Assembly: GCA_958450325.1 (NCBI GenBank)
Contig: OY288242.1
Span: forward strand, 65,115,562-65,179,561
Source of the DNA: Agrostemma githago
Taxonomy: Eukaryota; Streptophyta; Magnoliopsida; Caryophyllales; Caryophyllaceae
Length of the DNA: 64,000 bases
Direction of reading: 5' to 3'
Position 1 is the first letter of the stretch. Each line of letters begins with the position of its first letter. Made by a program: the position numbers and the translations under genes. The notes below the pieces were generated by a model. That model was not told the DNA's origin, ran no database searches, and saw only the letters and a list, made by a program, of their open reading frames with translations. Below, one piece after another: positions 45,501-56,451 of this stretch.

Positions 45501-46427
45501 GTTCTGGTGAAGCATATCTACCTCAAATTTATAACAACCCTGATGTTTGGCAGCTAGTACAGACAAAGTATATGAGAGACTTGCTCCATGATTCTCTTGG
45601 GTTTGGCGCTGCCAAGATGATAAGGTGAGAAATTGTTTCTACCTCCTATGACATTTGCAATGGACATGCTTGTATTAGTCTTTGTTTAGCATAATCTTTT
45701 TGCGCTTCCATACATCATCAACATTGCCTATTGCCTCAAGACTCCGGCAAATAACCGGCAAGGAGCTAAGGGTATAAAGACGAAAAAGAGTGTCTTTAAA
45801 TGACCCATTCGGAAGTTGTTTTGGAAATTGCAAGAAGAAACCATTTAGCTTTATTCTAACCGAATCTCTGCCATGCAAATAACACTGTCCTTGTTTTCAT
45901 TTGCATTGGAGGCAAAACTCCACCTGTGCCGCATTCGTTGGTTATGGATTAAGATGGACTAAACTAATTAGGATGTCCCTTTAAATTGCTCTTCTTTTTA
46001 ATTTTGACGCAAGCTACTTCAGATGCAATTTCTTCCATGGGTTATCATGGAAGAGTCTGTCTCCGTCCTTGATGCAAGTCAAAGATGTGTACATCAGAAC
46101 CCATGGCCTCCTTAAAACTGCCAAAGTTCTGTATTGTCTTGACATGAAAAGCAACAAATGAATGATCTCTCTTATATGTGAGTTACTTGAAAGATTTCTT
46201 GGAACTCCATTATTGAGAAACATGTGAGATTTCTCAAATTTGTTTTGTTTTGGCACAGGAGAATTGTTGGTGTGGCTCACGTTGAGGATTTTGAGTCGAT
46301 AGTTGATGCAACCAAACGAGCTGAGTGTGAGAGGAAGGCGCTCAACTTCGCCAAAATGCTCCTCAAGCAAAGGAAGAAGTTTGTGTCCATAGATGAAATA
46401 ATCTCAGGGGTTGTACAAGCTGCATAA
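42599..46427 (+). CDS. MTK: Methylthioribose kinase, six exons, complete
   Basis: Exons 42599-42793, 43830-44139, 44579-44753, 44847-45048, 45410-45624 and 46259-46427 join in phase (all GT-AG) to 421 residues, the usual length of plant MTK. The enzyme uses ATP to phosphorylate 5-methylthioribose to 5-methylthioribose-1-phosphate in the cytosol, in the methionine salvage (Yang) cycle that recycles sulphur from ethylene and polyamine synthesis. Visible motifs: GDGNLNFVYIV (nucleotide loop), VIKQ at the end of exon 1, YFEATTLREH, HGDLHTGSIMV with the catalytic Asp (exon 4) and DPEFSFYGPMGFDIG with the DPE that replaces kinase DFG. Exon 1 begins MAAVGGENEFRALNE directly after a CT-rich leader. 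No defects are seen. Intron 1 contains a MITE. Confidence 0.96.
43103..43275. mobile_element. Stowaway-like MITE in MTK intron 1
   Basis: Ends CCCCTCCGATTTTAAGGG and ...TTAAAAATCGAAGGGAG with TA flanks (43101-43102, 43276-43277). Confidence 0.75.
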
Positions 46428-47149
46428 AGATTGTCCTTCACTCAATTACTTGTATCATCATGTTCCACCAATACCCTTAAAAACAGTATTATTGAGCAAT
46501 GCTGACATTGATAATTGTATAATACTCCGACTATCTTCTTCTTCATTGGATGTGTGTAATTTTTGTAAGATATATACGGATAGTAATGAACGTTAGCTTT
46601 GTTCGAGTGGACGAGTAGTAGTCATTTCTTCAAACAATTGTCAAAGGGTATTTTAGATTCATTTTCAAATGTTAGATTTACATTCGGATCAGGTTATTGG
46701 CAGGTCCTCCCCTCCCCAATAGCATCGGGCGAGATTCAATATCAGACCTATCTCAGTTGGGTTACGAGAAGTCGAGAATGATGGCTAAACGAGTCAATTT
46801 CGGGCTTTATTTGGGCAGGTTTGCTAGATTTTAGACCGGTTTGCTCTAGTCTAGTCAAATAAATCCGCAACTAACCTTAAGGTGCGCTTAATTGGATGTG
46901 AATGTGTGATTGATATACGAATTGTTTGATTTGGGGGTTAACCAATCATTTACAAATTGAATTGTTATATACTCCATAATCTGGTATACTCTCATATGAA
47001 ACGGTTTTTACAAATAAAAAATTACAATGATTTTATTGCGAGACCTGTCACATGATGGCTGATTATTTATTTAATCATAATTTTATTGTTAGCTTTAATC
47101 TAGGCTCTGTTCTATTGGAATGAAAGTGACTGAATTGAACTGAAAAATA

Positions 47150-47150
<1 letters not shown>
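46428..47150. other. MTK 3' flank, no gene seen
   Basis: The 3' UTR should lie within the first 200 bp. The rest is unique-looking sequence without ORF or repeat ends. TCTGTTCTATTGGAATGAAA with GACTGAATTGAACTGAA (about 47105-47143) leads into a TAA microsatellite; the same words precede the microsatellite at 58805. Confidence 0.45.
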
Positions 47151-47182
<32 letters not shown>

Positions 47183-47236
47183 TAACAATAAGTGTTATTA
47201 TTATTATAATAATACTAAATATTATTATTAATGATA

Positions 47237-47289
<53 letters not shown>

Positions 47290-47290
47290 T
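47151..47290. repeat. (TAA)n/(ATT)n microsatellite
   Basis: Nearly pure AAT repeats in two blocks (47151-47181 and 47235-47288) with imperfect ATT sequence between. Confidence 0.85.
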
Positions 47291-47295
47291 TATTA

Positions 47296-47410
47296 TTGCT
47301 AAAGAAGTGGGTGTCCAGATAGTATATCGGCTACCCACTAACTTCTTGTAATTTGTTTCGTTTTTAATGCAAGCTCCGGTTTTTTTTTAAAAAATAATAA
47401 TAATAATAAA
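47296..47410 (+). mobile_element. LINE 3'-end fragment with (AAT)n tail
   Basis: AGTGGGTGTCCAGATAGTAT, then CTTCTTGTAATTTGTT, then ATGCAAGCTCCGGTTT ends in an A-rich, AAT-repeat tail. A minus-strand copy of the same sequence is at 58590-58680 (ending AAGTTCCGTTTAAA). The layout fits the 3' UTR of a 5'-truncated L1 element. Confidence 0.6.
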
Positions 47411-47564
47411 ATGATTAATATTAATAAAAATAATTAATAAAAGTAATAAATAATAGAAATAACTAATGATGGAAATAATTAATAATAAATATAATAATAA
47501 TTAGTAATAATAATAATTAATATAAATAATAAATAATACTAATAATAATAATTATTATTAATGA
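47411..47564. repeat. Imperfect AAT/ATT-rich repeat
   Basis: TAATAATAAATAATTAATAA-type sequence; tail of the fragment above and target of the next LINE. Confidence 0.75.
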
Positions 47565-47637
47565 TTTTTTTTTTTTTGGTGTAAATGTAAGTATATTCAT
47601 ATGACCAAATTAACATCCAAGTCCACCATACATCTCC

Positions 47638-50600
47638 TCATTTCATCATCATTTCTACCCTGTCATAGTATTTACTAGGTACACTCCTTCGTTGAGTTCG
47701 GACTTTCACATCTAATTCACTTCTAATCTTACCTAATATATATTTAGGACTTACGACCACCATATTAATACGACAATGATTTCTAGCCCACCAAATATAA
47801 TACCAAACTCCTATGATAATAGCAGCCACGACTTGCTTATAAAAGAGCGATTTATGTCTAATTTTATTCCACCATTCCCAAGTGTTGTTAGCTGAGATAT
47901 TCATTCCTGTCCAGTTGGCTGCAAGTTTGAAGCATTCCTTAGCATAGCAACATTCTGCAAACAAGTGTCTGTGCGTCTCCATTCCATCTCCACATAAGAA
48001 GCAGCTATCGTCCACCACCATATGCATACGAGCTAATCTGTCTTTAGTGAGTAACCGTTCTTTGCAAATTAACCAAGCTATGAATTCATATTTAGGTAAC
48101 CCCAACCGTGTCCAAACCAAATTACTCCATGAAGTCCTTTGTCCATGATTGTGTATCCACTTATATCCCTCCTCAATGGTATATTCTCTTCCTGTGCTGA
48201 TCAAACTAGGGAAACAATTATTAGTGTAGAAAAGATCCTTAACCCAGCAGATCTTGCGCCAAGACCAACTCGAGTTAAGAGTAGGTTTATAATCCTTCCA
48301 CTCCTTCTCCTTCAAATATACTCCATGAACTCATCTAACCCACAATCTATCAGCTTTAACTGCAATCCACCAAGCATATTTTGCTATGCTTGCTATATTC
48401 CATTCCTTTAGATCCTTCAGCCCCAGTCCTCCTTCCTTCTTCGGCTGACAAACTACATCCCAAGCCACTAAAGGAGGAGAAGAATAGTGCTCACTTCCTT
48501 TCCAAATATAGTTCCTGCAGATGCTTGTAATGCGGTTGATAGTAGCTGTAGGTAAAATAAAAATTCTCGACCAATACAGATGAACTGAGCTCAATACTGA
48601 CTGTACAAGAACCAGCCTACCTGAATATGTCAACTTCTTCACTCCAAATCCCCTAATCCTTTGAACAATCTTTTCCGTTAAGATGTGGCATTCCAACACC
48701 GACAGCTTCTTAGGCGACATAGAGAAACCCAGGTACTTAAACGGTAGGACTCCTGGAGTCATACCTGTAATCTGCTCTATATAGGTCTCTTCCTCCTGAT
48801 CAATACCATTATGATATAAATTAGATTTAGTGCTGTTCATAAGAAGCCCAGAAACTTTGGAAAACTTAGTAAACGCCTTAATGACCCAAGTAACGGAGCC
48901 TCGATCCCCTTTACAAAAAAGCATTAAGTCATCCGCAAAGCATAAATGACTTAGTTTGACACTTTTGCATAAGGGATGAAACTTAAACTCAGTCTTCTCC
49001 TGGATAATCTTCATGATTCGGCTAAGATACTCCATACATATAGTGAATAGAAGAGGTGATAAAGGGTCCCCCTGTCTTAATCCTCGACGGGCTTTGAAGA
49101 ACCCAAACTGATCTCCATTCAGAGATAGTGTATAACTCGGGGACCTAAGACATTCCATGTTCAAATTAACAAATCTATCAGGAAACTTCATTGCATATAA
49201 CATGTCTTCGACAAATTCCCATTCAATTGAGTCATATGCCTTTTGCATATCAATTTTCATGATCACCCTAGGAGAACATTGTTTCCTATTGTACAGCCGG
49301 ATCAGCTCTTGGCAGATGTGAATGTTTTCAATGATATCCCTCCCCTTCACAAAAGCACTTTGACTTGGATCAATAATCTCAGGAAGAACTTGACTCAACC
49401 TATTACAAATTACCTTAGACAGGCACTTATATGTCACGTTGCAGCACGCTATAGGGCGGAATTGTCCTATATTCTGAGGATTCTGAACTTTTGGAATCAA
49501 TGTAAGGACAGTGTTGCTAATCTGCTTTAGCACTTTAGAAGAAGCAATTGAGTCCTTAACTGCTGCACACATACTCGGGCCTACAATGCTCCAAGCATCT
49601 TTGAAAAATTGACTAGTGTAGCCATCTGGTCCAGGAGATTTCGTCCCCGGGATACTAAACATTGCTTCTTTTACCTCCTTGTCAGTCACCGGGGCAATAA
49701 GTCTTGCCCCTTGATGTTCTGAAACCACAGGCCCCTTCCTCACAACTTGGATAATCACTTTCTGAACGGTTTTTGATTCCCCAAGTATACTCTGAAAATA
49801 CTCCAAAAAAGCCTCCTGAATGTCCACTGGGTTCTTCTTAATATTTCCTCCCATATCCTGAATTTGGTGGACTCTATTAATAGCCCTTCTATGTTTTATA
49901 GAAGCATGAAAATAGGCAGTATTGAGATCTCCCTCTTCAATCCATTTTATTTTTGCTTTTTGTTGTAGGAATTTGTACCTGGCCTTGTCTAGTACTGTAT
50001 ATTGTTGAGAAATAGCTGCCTCATACTGCTTCAATGTTACGTTTTGTGGGTTCTGAACTACTTGCTGTTGAATACTCTGTAAAGCTTCACCCATTACAGT
50101 TGCCAAACCCTCGACATTCTTAAACTGAGTATCATTAATTGCCTTCAACGCTGATTTTAACATCTTCAGTTTCCTTGTGATCTGGTACATCTGGCTGCCT
50201 CTTATCTCCCTTACCCATTCCTTTTCCACTATATCTCGAAATGAATCAGAGCTAGACCACATGTTAAAATATTTAAATGCCCTTTTTTGTTGACCACTGA
50301 CTTTGCTATCCAAACTGAGGATACAAGGACAATGATCAAATAAACCTTCAGGAAGAAAATTCGCATACGCATTAGGATAGAGTAACAGCCAGTCATCATT
50401 GCATAATACCCGGTCAATCCTGCTATAAGATCTAATCATCGGATCCTGCTTGTTATTCCAAGTGAAATGCGCCCCTATAGTCTTGATTTCTTGAAGATTG
50501 CAATCTTGTATGCATTCTTGAAACGGTCTAATTTCTGCAAGAGTAATAGGTGCCCCCAACCTATCCTCCTTATTCAACACGTTATTAAAGTCTCCTAAAA

Positions 50601-51009
50601 CCACCCACGCTCCACCACAGTTAGGTGCATAATCCCTAAGTTGTTGCCATAGAGATATACGCTCCCCTGGTTTATTGAAACCATAAACCATAGAACACCA
50701 AAACATATTCCCTTCTTGTATATCTGTTACTTTCATATGAATTACTTGAGCCTGAATATCCAAAACATCCACATTAGCATTAGTAGGATTCCACAAACAC
50801 CAGACTCTTCCCCCTTTGTGTCTACTGTTATTCGTAACTATCGACCAATCCTGAAAGCACATATTAGCATTATGCCAATTATTCATCTCTACCTTCGTTT
50901 CCAATAAACCAAACATCTGAATTTTATTGTGATGTAGGAACCACCTTATTTCCTTTTGCTTCTTACTTCTATTCATACCCCTTATATTCCAGAAACCAAT
51001 TCTATCCAT
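47638..51009 (-). pseudogene. LINE ORF2: endonuclease-RT, single stop
   Basis: Starts ATG at 51009 (MDRIGFWNIRGMNRSK), overlapping the ORF1 stop. The frame is open for 1124 codons except for TGA at 48333-48331, where LWVR(W)VHG would read through; TGG to TGA is one transition. The endonuclease shows FWNIRG, LLETK, VLGDFNNV and FDHCP. Reverse transcriptase motifs are LIPKVQNPQNIGQFRPIA, MKIDMQKAYDSIEW, GLRQGDPLSPLLF and catalytic FADDLMLFCKGD. The C-terminus has zf-RVT CFLCGDGMETHRHLFAEC and VWYYIWWARNHCRI. The stop lies after RT, so the upstream part could still give an enzymatically complete endonuclease-RT lacking the C-terminal zinc region. It makes the protein that nicks target DNA and copies LINE RNA there. 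Confidence 0.92.
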
Positions 51010-52108
51010 TATTAAAATTTGGACTGACCTCCTCACCTTTATCTTTATCCCTTCCATTATTTCCCGTCTTTTTCAAGGATGATGTTAGTATTTCCAAAAA
51101 TGAAAGACCTTCCGGTTTGTATTGCATTCCAGTCTCCCTCATAGGTTTTGTTGCAGCAGGTTGCAAATTAGAAGTAATTGCAGTAACTGGTTGCATTACA
51201 GGAGTTTCCATAACCTTAATTGGTTGTTGGACCTGTCTCCATACTTGTTTAGTTTTCTGCCCTTCGGCTTTCGTTCTACATTGAGCCTCATCATGACCCA
51301 TCCCTTTGCATCTTGTGCACATTATCGGTAACCAATCGTACTTCACCTGGATTTGATGTAGACAGCCTTTTTCATCCAAAAACTTGATAGTATCTGGAAA
51401 TTTTTGACCAATTTCCACCTCTACCAACAGTTTAGCATATCCAACAAATTGTTTCTGATCTGTAGTTGCAGCAGTTCTAACAACCTTACCCACTAGTCCT
51501 CCAATTTTTCGCAAACATTCAATACCCCAGAATTTGAGGTCAAGATCCATCAATTTAACCCAAATCGGCAAAACTTTCACATCATGCTTAGCTAAATTGG
51601 CATCCTCAGACCACTCGTGTATGATAACAGGCTTGTTATCAAACATGAGTTGTTCCGATTTCATCGCTTCTTGCTGTGATTCCTTATCAAGAAATCGAAC
51701 TATAAAAATTCCATTTGGCATAAAGGATACCTTATCTATCTTCAATTGCTTCCATACTCTATGCACAAACCCAGATATTATGCTCCAAGGAGGATTAGCT
51801 CCGACTACGAACCCGTATACCGCTGTACTCCAGTAACTTCGTTCTCCCTCTGTATCCTCTGCAGTTATCTGAAGCATAGCAGGCAACTCAGTTCCATCCT
51901 CGAGCACATCTTCCAACTCAGCATCAATTTCTTCTGGTATCACCACTTCATCTCTCCCCTGCAAGGTTTTGTTACTAGAAGTTTGTTTATTACCGATGAT
52001 ATTATCTTGTGATTTATTATTAGATGATGTCTTAATACTATTAGTTTTGTGATTGTTGCGTGATCCGTTTCGAGTTGAAGCCGAGTTCACCTTCCTGTAT
52101 GGCGCCAT
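51002..52108 (-). CDS. LINE ORF1: DUF4283 and CCHC zinc-knuckle protein, intact
   Basis: ATG at 52108 (MAPYRKVNSASTRNG) to TAG at 51004-51002, 368 residues without a break. The N-terminal 90 residues are Asn/Ser/Lys-rich, then a DUF4283 region (YWSTAVYGFVVGANPPW, FMPNGIFIVRFLDKE, WVKLMDLDLKFWG), then the zinc knuckle CTRCKGMGHDEAQC (about 51310). The tail is Gln/Pro-rich. The ORF1 stop and ORF2 start overlap in ATGGATAG, so ORF2 could be made by stop-restart. ORF1 proteins bind LINE RNA in the particle. Its 5' UTR is interrupted by the CACTA element 17 bp upstream of the ATG, so expression is unlikely now. Confidence 0.9.
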   Translation of the reverse strand: MAPYRKVNSASTRNGSRNNHKTNSIKTSSNNKSQDNIIGNKQTSSNKTLQGRDEVVIPEEIDAELEDVLEDGTELPAMLQITAEDTEGERSYWSTAVYGFVVGANPPWSIISGFVHRVWKQLKIDKVSFMPNGIFIVRFLDKESQQEAMKSEQLMFDNKPVIIHEWSEDANLAKHDVKVLPIWVKLMDLDLKFWGIECLRKIGGLVGKVVRTAATTDQKQFVGYAKLLVEVEIGQKFPDTIKFLDEKGCLHQIQVKYDWLPIMCTRCKGMGHDEAQCRTKAEGQKTKQVWRQVQQPIKVMETPVMQPVTAITSNLQPAATKPMRETGMQYKPEGLSFLEILTSSLKKTGNNGRDKDKGEEVSPNFNNG

Positions 52109-52127
52109 TGCTGCGAACAAGAAGGTT

Positions 52128-54528
52128 CACTACTACAAATCCCTCATTTTTATGATGCTTTATCATTGACGCTTTGCAAGAACGTCATCCTCAAAATCTT
52201 CCCTCTTTTTTATTGTGACACCTTTTAATGTCACATGCTAAATTTGCTATAACTAACCAAAAAAAAAACCGCTAAATGAAATTTTGAAAATTTTTAAATG
52301 CAACAAATTGGAAAACTTAAAAATTTTGGCTCTCCCGCACAAACAAATAATTAAAGACTCCCGCACAACTACGTACACAACCAACCCACTAATTAATAAT
52401 TAAAACCTAATCAACGACCCACTCAATTCTAATTAATCATCCCACGCGCCTTTAGCTTCTCTGGTCTCTCGCTACGTACATACTGAAGACAAAACCTAAA
52501 ATTGAAGAAGACGAAATCCCCAATTGAAAGAAAACAAAACCCCAGCCCAGGAATTACGTACTGAAGACAACAACCCTAAAATTGAAGAAGACGGTACGAT
52601 CCGACGTCAATCAGGTGTACAATTTCATAAGTTTGTCGATCAATTTTCAATTTTAAGTTTTTCAATCTATTGTCCATATTTCTCGCTCGTCAATCAGCCC
52701 TAAGTTTTTTCAATTTTAATTTCCGATAATTGTTGCTAAAAGAAATTCGATACCATTATCGTGCTTCTAATAATATGCGATTTACTTAGTAATTGAATTT
52801 GATGCCATTATATTTCACTTGCTCGCTGTATTTGGATGTTTCATTTTGTTTATTCTCGTTTTAATCTGTTTTGGTATTTGCTATATCGTTTTGGACGTAA
52901 TCGTTTGTCGTATTTGCTATATCTGTTTTGGTATCCAAATTATGTAATCGTTTTAATCTGTTTTCAGATTGAAGATATAATCTGTTTTTTTTTTTTTTTT
53001 TTTCTGATTTTCATTATCTGTATGTTATTACCTGTTTTTAGATTTCCGATTTCCGTTTTATTTTGTTATTTGTTCTATTTCGTCCATATTTCTAATTGCT
53101 GTTCTGTATTTCTCCGTATATGTCTGCATTTTTGGTCAATTATTAATTCCGTTTATGTTGTATTATGTTCTAATGATGAGTCTGATCATGAGTTATGTTT
53201 GCATTTTTTAGTTTATGTATGTATTTCTCATTGATGTTGTATCTTGCTCTAATTGCTTTGTTTCATTTTTAATGCTATCGAATTGGGTTAGTTAATTTGT
53301 TTTTGACGAATTTTTGTTTAATTGAACCGTATGTTACTAATTATTTGCTACAGTTGAGTTTTTGGACTGATTTAGGACTTTTGTTACTAATTCTGTATGA
53401 ATTTGTTAGAAGCTGAAAAACAAATTGAAACAAAGTTAGGGTTTACGATAAATTTGATAGGGTTTTTGTTACTAGAGTAATTTAGAAAGGCATGAAGTAT
53501 GATTTTTTTTTTGGTAAAATGTAAGTTGTATTAAGAATCAAAAAATTAAAAGTACATGAAAGCACCATCAAGGTGGTCTATAACAAGCTTAAGAGCCAAT
53601 TCCTCTCAATCTGACTCATTCTATTTTGACCAAAAGACCTTATTCGAACACACAAACTGATTTTCAATTGAGCAAACAGAATTTGTGGCCTAATAATGCT
53701 ACTGTCAACCCGTCCCCGATTGACCTGCCACTATATGCCATGAATTGCAGCAGCGCACACTGCCCAGCTCACCTCTTTCTTCACTCCAACCTGATTATTC
53801 GCGAACTACAGTGAGGAAGGTAAGGGAAAACCAAGCCACAACTGCAGCAAAGCCATCAATTGCACACTATACTCACACTGGAAGAATAGGTGGGCTGTAG
53901 TCTCAGGCACAAGCTCACACAAACAACACTTATTCGAGTTTGATATACCCAACCTGTAGAGTTTGTTCCGAGTATTGAAGGCATCCCTAACAGCCAACCA
54001 CATTAAGAACGATCTGCAGATTGAGTCTATTCTGGCCAGCACACATTTAACCGAACATAAACACCATCGCCCAATATACATGGACCTGTGACAGTACAGA
54101 TTGAACTAGAATAAGTCGACCTGCATAAGACATCTTCTTAGTCCCCAATCGTCTTATTCTACCAGTGATTTTCTCAACCAATTTGGAGCAGTCAGCTTTC
54201 GTAAGTTTAGTAGTTTGAATGGGAATACCAAGATACCGGAAAGGCATAGACCCGACCGCACATCCAGTACTAATAAGAGCATCTTCCTTTTGACTATTCG
54301 TCATGCCCGCACAATAAGAGCATCTTCCTTACTAGTGAAACCTTTCTCTTACAACAAAACAGAAAAAGTAGTGAAATTTTTCCATAGTGTCTTATAAATA
54401 GTATCTTATAAATAAGTTCTTTTAATATGCATTTTAATTAGTTCTTGCCTATTTATTTAGCTAATATTTCTTGTACATATGAAATTATGGTTATATTTAT
54501 GGCGTTTTCATCTTGTTAATCTGTAGCC
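52128..54528 (+). other. CACTA 5' region: subterminal repeats, leader and intron
   Basis: A leader exon may end at CGTCAATCAG|GTGTAC (52613) with the acceptor TCTGTAG (54522-54528) just before the start codon, which would make the inserted LINE fragment at 53513-54310 part of the intron. A T-run of 19 is at 52985-53003. TCTAATGATGAGTCTGATCA occurs here (53169) and again within the transposase ORF (54958). Confidence 0.5.
53513..54310 (-). pseudogene. 5'-truncated LINE fragment inside the CACTA element
   Basis: On the minus strand 54304-54047 reads MPFRYLGIPIQTTKLTKADC, then RRLGTKKMSYAGRLILVQSV (RT thumb region of L1), and 54081-53806 reads LWM-like MWLAVRDAFNTRNKLYRLG with CCLCELVPETTAHLFFQC (zf-RVT). 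The two are in different frames and miss the sequence in between. The 3' end is a poly(A) (plus strand T-run at 53513-53522). Not closely similar to the LINE at 47565. AATAAGAGCATCTTCCTT is present at 54267 and again, with CT for TT, at 54311, perhaps a local duplication at the 5' junction. Confidence 0.75.
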
Positions 54529-56451
54529 ATGGATACTAGTTGGATAAATTTGCCAAACAATCATTCTAGATACTTAGATGGGTGCACAAAGTTTATGGAG
54601 TTAGCTAAGAAAAGTCTTGTGGAAGGAAAAACAAAATGTCCGTGTAAAATTTGTAAACTTCGATATTGGTTGACTCTTGATGAAGTAGAGGAACATATCT
54701 TGTTTAAAGGGTTCTATCAATTATATACAAAGTGGATTTGGCATGGGGACGAGGACATTATTGATCATTTGCACGAATATGATGTGGGGAGCACTAGTAA
54801 AGGACCCTTTTTAGGTCGGGATGATATGGAAGGGTTACTAAGTGCAACTTTTCTTGGTAATGATAACCATTTGGTTGGAGATCTTGGGAACGAACTTCCT
54901 GTTGGCACAAATGATGATAAAAAAGATGAAGTTGACGATGTGGATATAGATTTTTCTTCTAATGATGAGTCTGATCATGAGTTTGACGATGACTATATGC
55001 AAACCCCTAAACCACACAACTTTGAGGAAGATGTAAAGTACAAAAGATTGTTTGAGGCCGCAAAAGAGGAATTGTATGAAGGGTGCCAAGCTTTTTCAAA
55101 ACTTTCGTTTCTTTTACACTTATTTCATATCAAATGCATGTATCACTGGTCTGCTGAGTCATTCAACAAGTTAATTGATCTTATACTTCAAGCGTTTCCA
55201 CAAATGAGTGGATTCCCATCATCTTATTACGAAGGTAAGAAGATAATCAATGATTTCGGCCTTGGATATGAAAAAATTCATGCTTGTCCGAACAATTGCA
55301 TACTTTACTGGGGAGAGTTTTCGAAGAAGGATGAGTGTCATGTATGCCATACATCAAGATGGAGAAAACGCGCATGCAATAACATCGATAAAGGTAAGAG
55401 TAGTAATAAGAAAGGTGAAGCGGCCAAGGTAATGAGATATTTTCCACTTATTCCTAGATTAAAGAGGTTATATATGTGTACTCAAACCGCAGAAGACATG
55501 AGGTGGCATCATGAGAGTCGTGTGAATGATGGAAATCTTAGACACCCATCAGATGGGCTAGCTTGGAAACAATTTGATTCTCGTTATCCTGAGTTTGCCT
55601 CCGATCCTCGAAATGTTAGGTTAGCTTTGGCAACAGACGGTTTTAACCCATATCGTCTAATGAACACCACATATAGTACATGGCCTGTCATACTGATACC
55701 ATATAATTTACCACCTTGGTTGTCCATGAAACCATCATCATTTATATTGTCATGTATTATTCCAGGGAAATCTAGTCCTGGTATTGACATTGATGTGTAC
55801 TTGCAGCCTTTGCTTTATGAATTGCAATTGTTGTGGAAAGGTGTTAATACATATGATGCTTATGAGGGAAAGTATTTTACATTAAGAGCTGCTTTACATA
55901 GTACTATCAATGATTTTCCTGTGTATGCTATGTTATCTGGATGGAGTACTGTAGGTTACGATGCCTGTCCACGATGCACTCATTCAACAAATTCAGGTCG
56001 ATTTGGAGGCAAAATTTGTTATGTTGGGCATCGAAAATGGTTGCCTCATGATCATTCTTATCGTTCTGAAGCTGATTTGTTTGATGGAACTACTGAATAT
56101 GGTAATGCTCCTAAGTCTGTAAGTGGAACTGATATTTTGAGGCAACAAGAAAGTATCGGCTATATTTATGGGAAATCAACTAAACCTCGAAAAAGAAAAG
56201 GCAGAGCAAGGGAAGTTGGTGTGTCAACGAATATTATTAGTGATGACCATAATGTGGATAATGATTCTACTAATTTGTGGAATAAGAAGAGCGTATTCTT
56301 TCAGTTGCCCTATTGGGAGCATAATCCACTAAGACATAACTTGGATGTAATGCACATTGAGAAAAATGTGTGTGACAATATTTTGGGAACCATTTTGAAT
56401 ATGGATAAATGTAGAGATGATCCGAATGCAAGACTCGCTCTTGAAAAATAA
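54529..56451 (+). CDS. CACTA transposase, TNP2-like, C-terminally shortened
   Basis: 640 residues from ATG 54529. The first 90 residues are the transposase-associated domain (MDTSWINLPNNHSRYLDGC, CPCKICKL, HILFKGFYQLYTKWIWHGE-like). An acidic linker (DDKKDEVDDVDIDF) follows, then the Transposase_21/TNP2 domain: YHWSAESFNKLIDLI, ACPNNCILYWGEF, CHVCHTSRWR, WHHESR, LATDGFNPYRLM (probable catalytic Asp), YDACPRCTH, and HNLDVMHIEKNVCDNILGT. The protein stops right after this block (RLALEK), where family members continue for several hundred residues (DUF4218 and others). So it is probably a truncated, inactive or deletion-derived copy. The protein cuts CACTA ends in family members; here the CxxC cluster and core are complete up to the truncation. 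Confidence 0.87.
   Translation: MDTSWINLPNNHSRYLDGCTKFMELAKKSLVEGKTKCPCKICKLRYWLTLDEVEEHILFKGFYQLYTKWIWHGDEDIIDHLHEYDVGSTSKGPFLGRDDMEGLLSATFLGNDNHLVGDLGNELPVGTNDDKKDEVDDVDIDFSSNDESDHEFDDDYMQTPKPHNFEEDVKYKRLFEAAKEELYEGCQAFSKLSFLLHLFHIKCMYHWSAESFNKLIDLILQAFPQMSGFPSSYYEGKKIINDFGLGYEKIHACPNNCILYWGEFSKKDECHVCHTSRWRKRACNNIDKGKSSNKKGEAAKVMRYFPLIPRLKRLYMCTQTAEDMRWHHESRVNDGNLRHPSDGLAWKQFDSRYPEFASDPRNVRLALATDGFNPYRLMNTTYSTWPVILIPYNLPPWLSMKPSSFILSCIIPGKSSPGIDIDVYLQPLLYELQLLWKGVNTYDAYEGKYFTLRAALHSTINDFPVYAMLSGWSTVGYDACPRCTHSTNSGRFGGKICYVGHRKWLPHDHSYRSEADLFDGTTEYGNAPKSVSGTDILRQQESIGYIYGKSTKPRKRKGRAREVGVSTNIISDDHNVDNDSTNLWNKKSVFFQLPYWEHNPLRHNLDVMHIEKNVCDNILGTILNMDKCRDDPNARLALEK

Noticed and set aside
52836..53234. 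132-codon Phe/Tyr/Ile-rich ORF
   Set aside because: T-rich intron or leader of the CACTA element, containing a T19 run; looks like a membrane protein only because of base composition.
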